Source of the DNA: Proales similis
Taxonomy: Eukaryota > Rotifera > Eurotatoria > Ploima > Proalidae
Assembly: GCA_019059635.1 (NCBI GenBank)
Contig: JAGVRJ010000001.1
Span: 744,001 to 808,000 of the forward strand
Length of the DNA stretch: 64,000 nt
Direction of reading: 5' to 3'
The notes under the pieces were generated by a model. That model was not told the origin of the DNA. It saw nothing but the letters and a program-made list of their open reading frames with translations, and searched no databases. This document shows, piece by piece, positions 61,401 through 64,000 of this stretch; the first letter of the stretch is position 1; each line of letters begins with the position of its first letter. Position numbers and translations under genes: made by a program.

Positions 61401-62850
61401 CTACTATGGAAAACACAATTAAAAATAGTCTTCAGAAGAATCCAACTGCTTTTAAGCCACTAAAAAGGCTTGAATACTTCCTGTAAATAAAATAAAAATC
61501 AATCCCAACAGAACAAACCTATTCCAAACCTAATATTATGTGGGTAGTATTTTTCTACCGCACTTTTCCTTTCTTTGATTAAAGTTTCTACAGTAAAAAC
61601 ACGATGAAACATACTCTTAAGAAGATCTCAACTGCTTTTAAGCCACTAAAAAGGCTTGAATACTAGCTGTAAATAAAATAAAAATCAATCCGAACAGAAC
61701 AAACCCCTTCCAAAACCTAATATTATGTGCGAAGAATTTTTCTACCGCACTTTTCCTTTCTTTTATTTAGGTTTCTACAGTGGAAAATACGATGAAACAT
61801 ACTCTTAAGAAGAATTAAACTTCTTTTAAGCCACTAAAAAGGCTTGAATACTTCCTGTAAATAAAATAAAAATCAATCCCAACAGAACAAACCTATTCCA
61901 AACCTAATATTATGTGCGAAGAATTTTTCTTACGCACTTTTCCTTTCTTTTGATTAAGATTTCTTCTATGGAAAACATAATCAAAAATAGTCTACAGAAG
62001 AATCCAACTACTTTAAAGCCACTTAAAAGGCTTGAATACTAGCTGTTAGTAAAATAAAAATCAAACTTAACAGAACAAACCTATTCCAAACCTAATATTA
62101 TGTGCGAAGAATTTTTCTTACGCACTTTTCCTTTCTTTTAATAAGGTTTCTATTATGGAAAACACAATTAAAAATAGTCTTCAGAAGAATCCAACTGCTT
62201 TTAAGCCACTTAAAAGGCTTGAATACTAGCTGTTAGTAAAATAAAAATCAAACTTAACAGAACAAACCTATTCCAAACCTAATATTATGTGCGAAGAATT
62301 TTTCTTACGCACTTTTCCTTTCTTTTAATAAGGTTTCTACTATGGAAAACACAATTAAAAATAGTCTTCAGAAGAATCCAACTGCTTTTAAGCCACTAAA
62401 AAGGCTTGAATACTTCCTGTAAATAAAATAAAAATCAATCCCAACAGAACAAACCTATTCCAAAACCTAATATTATGTGCGAAGAATTTTTCTACCGCAC
62501 TTTTCCTTTCTTTTATTTAGGTTTCTACAGTGGAAAATACGATGAAACATACTCTTAAGAAGAATTAAACTGCTTTTAAGCCACTAAAAAGGCTTGAATA
62601 CTTCCTGTAAATAAAATAAAAATCAATCCCAACAGAACAAACCTATTCCAAACCTAATATTATGTGCGAAGAATTTTTCTTACGCACTTTTCCTTTCTTT
62701 TAATAAGGTTTCTACTATGGAAAACACAATTAAAAATAGTCTTCAGAAGAATCCAACTGCTTTTAAGCCACTAAAAAGGCTTGAATACTTCCTGTAAATA
62801 AAATAAAAATCAATCCCAACAGAACAAACCTATTCCAAACCTAATATTAT
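46440..62850. repeat. Higher-order-repeat zone of the satellite
   Basis: Variant monomers recur in fixed combinations. The variant with AAAATGCTTGAATACTAGC repeats every ~372 bp (56053, 56425, 56797; 57728, 58100, 58471), a dimer. A unit near 48361 recurs at 48923 (562 bp, trimer). The ATTAGTTTTC variant occurs at 58591, 60271 and 61204 (1680 and 933 bp, about nine and five monomers). Blocks from 57781 to ~58980 are nearly identical to 59461-60660. Confidence 0.8.
46976..47002. repeat. Example of the conserved dyad inside satellite monomers
   Basis: ATGTGCGAAG (46976-46985) and CTTCGCACAT (46993-47002) are perfect 10-bp inverted arms around a 7-nt loop. The same position in other monomers is also self-complementary with different bases. 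Confidence 0.7.
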
Positions 62851-62869
62851 GTGCGAAGAATTTTCCTTA

Positions 62870-64000
62870 CGCACTTTTACTTCGTTTAATTTATGTTTTT
62901 ACAGTGGAAAACACGATGAAACATACTCTTAACAAAAATTCAACTGCTTTTAAGCCACTAGAAATGCTTGAATACTTCCTGTAAATAAAATAAAAATCAA
63001 TCCGACCAGAACAAACCCCTTCCGAAACCTAATATTATGTGCGAAGAATTTTCCTTACGCACTTTTACTTCGTTTAATTTATGTTTCTACAGTGGAAAAC
63101 ACGATGAAACATACTCTTAACAAAAATTCAACTGCTTTTAAGCCACTAGAAATGCTTGAATACTTCCTGTAAATAAAATAAAAATCAATCCGACCAAAAC
63201 AAACCCCTTCCAAAACCTAATATTATGTGCGTAGTATTTTTCTACCGTACTTTTACTTCGTTTAATTTATGTTTCTACAGTGGAAAACACGATGAAACAT
63301 ACTCTTAACAAAAATTCAATTGCTTTTTAGCCATTAGAAATGCTTGAATACTTCCTGTAAATAAAATAAAAATCAATCCGACCAGAACAAACCCCTTCCA
63401 AAACCTAATATTATGTGCGTAGTATTTTTCTACCGTACTTTTACTTCGTTTAATTTATGTTTCTACAGTGGAAAACACGATGAAACATACTCTTAACAAA
63501 AATTCAACTGCTTTTAAGCCACTAGAAATGCTTGAATACTTCCTGTAAATAAAATAAAAATCAATCCGACCAAAACAAACCCCTTCCAAAACCTAATATT
63601 ATGTGCGTAGTATTTTTCTACCGTACTTTTACTTCGTTTAATTTATGTTTCTACAGTGGAAAACACGATGAAACATACTCTTAACAAAAATTCAATTGCT
63701 TTTTAGCCATTAGAAATGCTTGAATACTTCCTGTAAATTAAATAAAAATCAATCCGACCAGAACAAACCCCTTCCAAAACCTAATATTATGTGCGTAGTA
63801 TTTTTCTACCGTACTTTTACTTCGTTTAATTTATGTTTCTACAGTGGAAAACACGATGAAACATACTCTTAACAAAAATTCAACTGCTTTTAAGCCACTA
63901 GAAATGCTTGAATACTTCCTGTAAATAAAATAAAAATCAATCCGACCAGAACAAACCCATTCCGAAACCAAATATAATGTGCGAAGAATTTTCCTAACGC
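62870..64000. repeat. Distinct satellite subfamily at the right edge, 376-bp dimer
   Basis: These units carry ACTTCGTTTAATTTATGTTT in place of the usual pyrimidine tract and AG, and CCGACC in place of CCCAAC or CCGAAC. Two alternating forms (CAACTGCTTTTAAGCC and CAATTGCTTTTTAGCC) give a dimeric period of about 376 bp. Confidence 0.75.

Larger units (their letters stand above)
38907..64000. repeat. Tandem satellite array, monomer about 187 bp, running off the right edge
   Basis: Recurrent anchors such as GGTTTCTACAG, AAATCAATCC and CAACTGCTTTTAAGCC recur every 185-189 bp; measured steps include 189 and 188 bp near 41.0-41.4 kb and five exact 188-bp steps from 63081 to 63833. About 134 monomers fit in the window. 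The monomer is AT-rich and roughly nucleosome-length, as in many centromeric or pericentromeric satellites. Monomers fall into several subfamilies that are arranged in higher-order repeats. No transposase or long coding frame is present in the array; open frames up to ~60 codons occur by read-through of adjacent monomers. Confidence 0.95.

Noticed and set aside
38907-64000. CRISPR array
   Set aside because: The repeats are ~187 bp, directly abutting and variable without unique spacers, in a eukaryotic genome with spliceosomal introns.

Overview
This is a eukaryotic nuclear window. It holds 16 confidently modelled protein-coding genes, a 5'-truncated receptor gene at the left edge, and about 25 kb of tandem satellite DNA at the right. 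The DNA is AT-rich. Introns are spliceosomal and very short, mostly 40-75 nt (shortest seen 38 nt), and intergenic spacers are often only 0.1-0.7 kb. The gene set is clearly animal: a DOMON/DBH-type monooxygenase, a neuroendocrine-type proprotein convertase, a core-type alpha1,3-fucosyltransferase, an nrf-6-type acyltransferase and a centralspindlin kinesin. I infer a small-genome invertebrate, probably a protostome (for example a rotifer or a mite). I cannot fix the phylum from the sequence.

Layout. Positions 1-1446 (-): 7-transmembrane receptor running off the left edge. 2270-3263 (-): matrin/U1-type zinc-finger protein. 3890-6432 (+): zinc transporter SLC30A5. 6639-8427 (+): unknown multi-pass membrane protein with a long Ser-rich tail. 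8656-11242 (-): WDTC1. 11679-12401 (-): ZFAND1. 12899-15236 (+): DBH/MOXD-like protein that has lost most copper ligands. 15954-16515 (-) and 16796-17949 (+): head-to-head mitochondrial pair COX5B and TSFM. 18125-20727 (-): KIF23. 20843-21796 (-): diverged GTPase-like protein. 22544-25154 (+): furin/PC1-like convertase. 25261-26409 (-): SLC35G-like transporter. 26678-29892 (-): nrf-6-like acyltransferase with 18 exons, one of only 7 nt. 30267-32179 (-): MFSD5. 32909-35903 (+): RTF1, with a small UPF0390/DUF2462 gene nested antisense in one intron. 36078-37439 (+): fucosyltransferase. 37440-38906: no gene recognised. 38907-64000: satellite array with a monomer near 187 bp, running off the right edge.

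The genes are a mix of housekeeping functions: mitochondrial respiration and translation, transcription elongation, cytokinesis, ubiquitin ligase adaptor, secretory-pathway zinc supply, prohormone processing and glycosylation. I see no operon logic beyond the shared promoter region of COX5B and TSFM and the very tight tandem of the GTPase-like gene and KIF23. The convergent pairs convertase/SLC35G and membrane protein/WDTC1 appear to have overlapping 3' UTRs.

Exon-intron models were built by hand from reading-frame continuity, GT-AG sites and similarity to remembered family sequences. They sum to whole codon numbers throughout. The most unusual observations are the frequency of AAG 3' splice sites, the 7-nt micro-exon, the copper-site losses, and satellite monomers that carry a varying but self-complementary stem plus splice-site-like signals around a short lysine-rich open frame.
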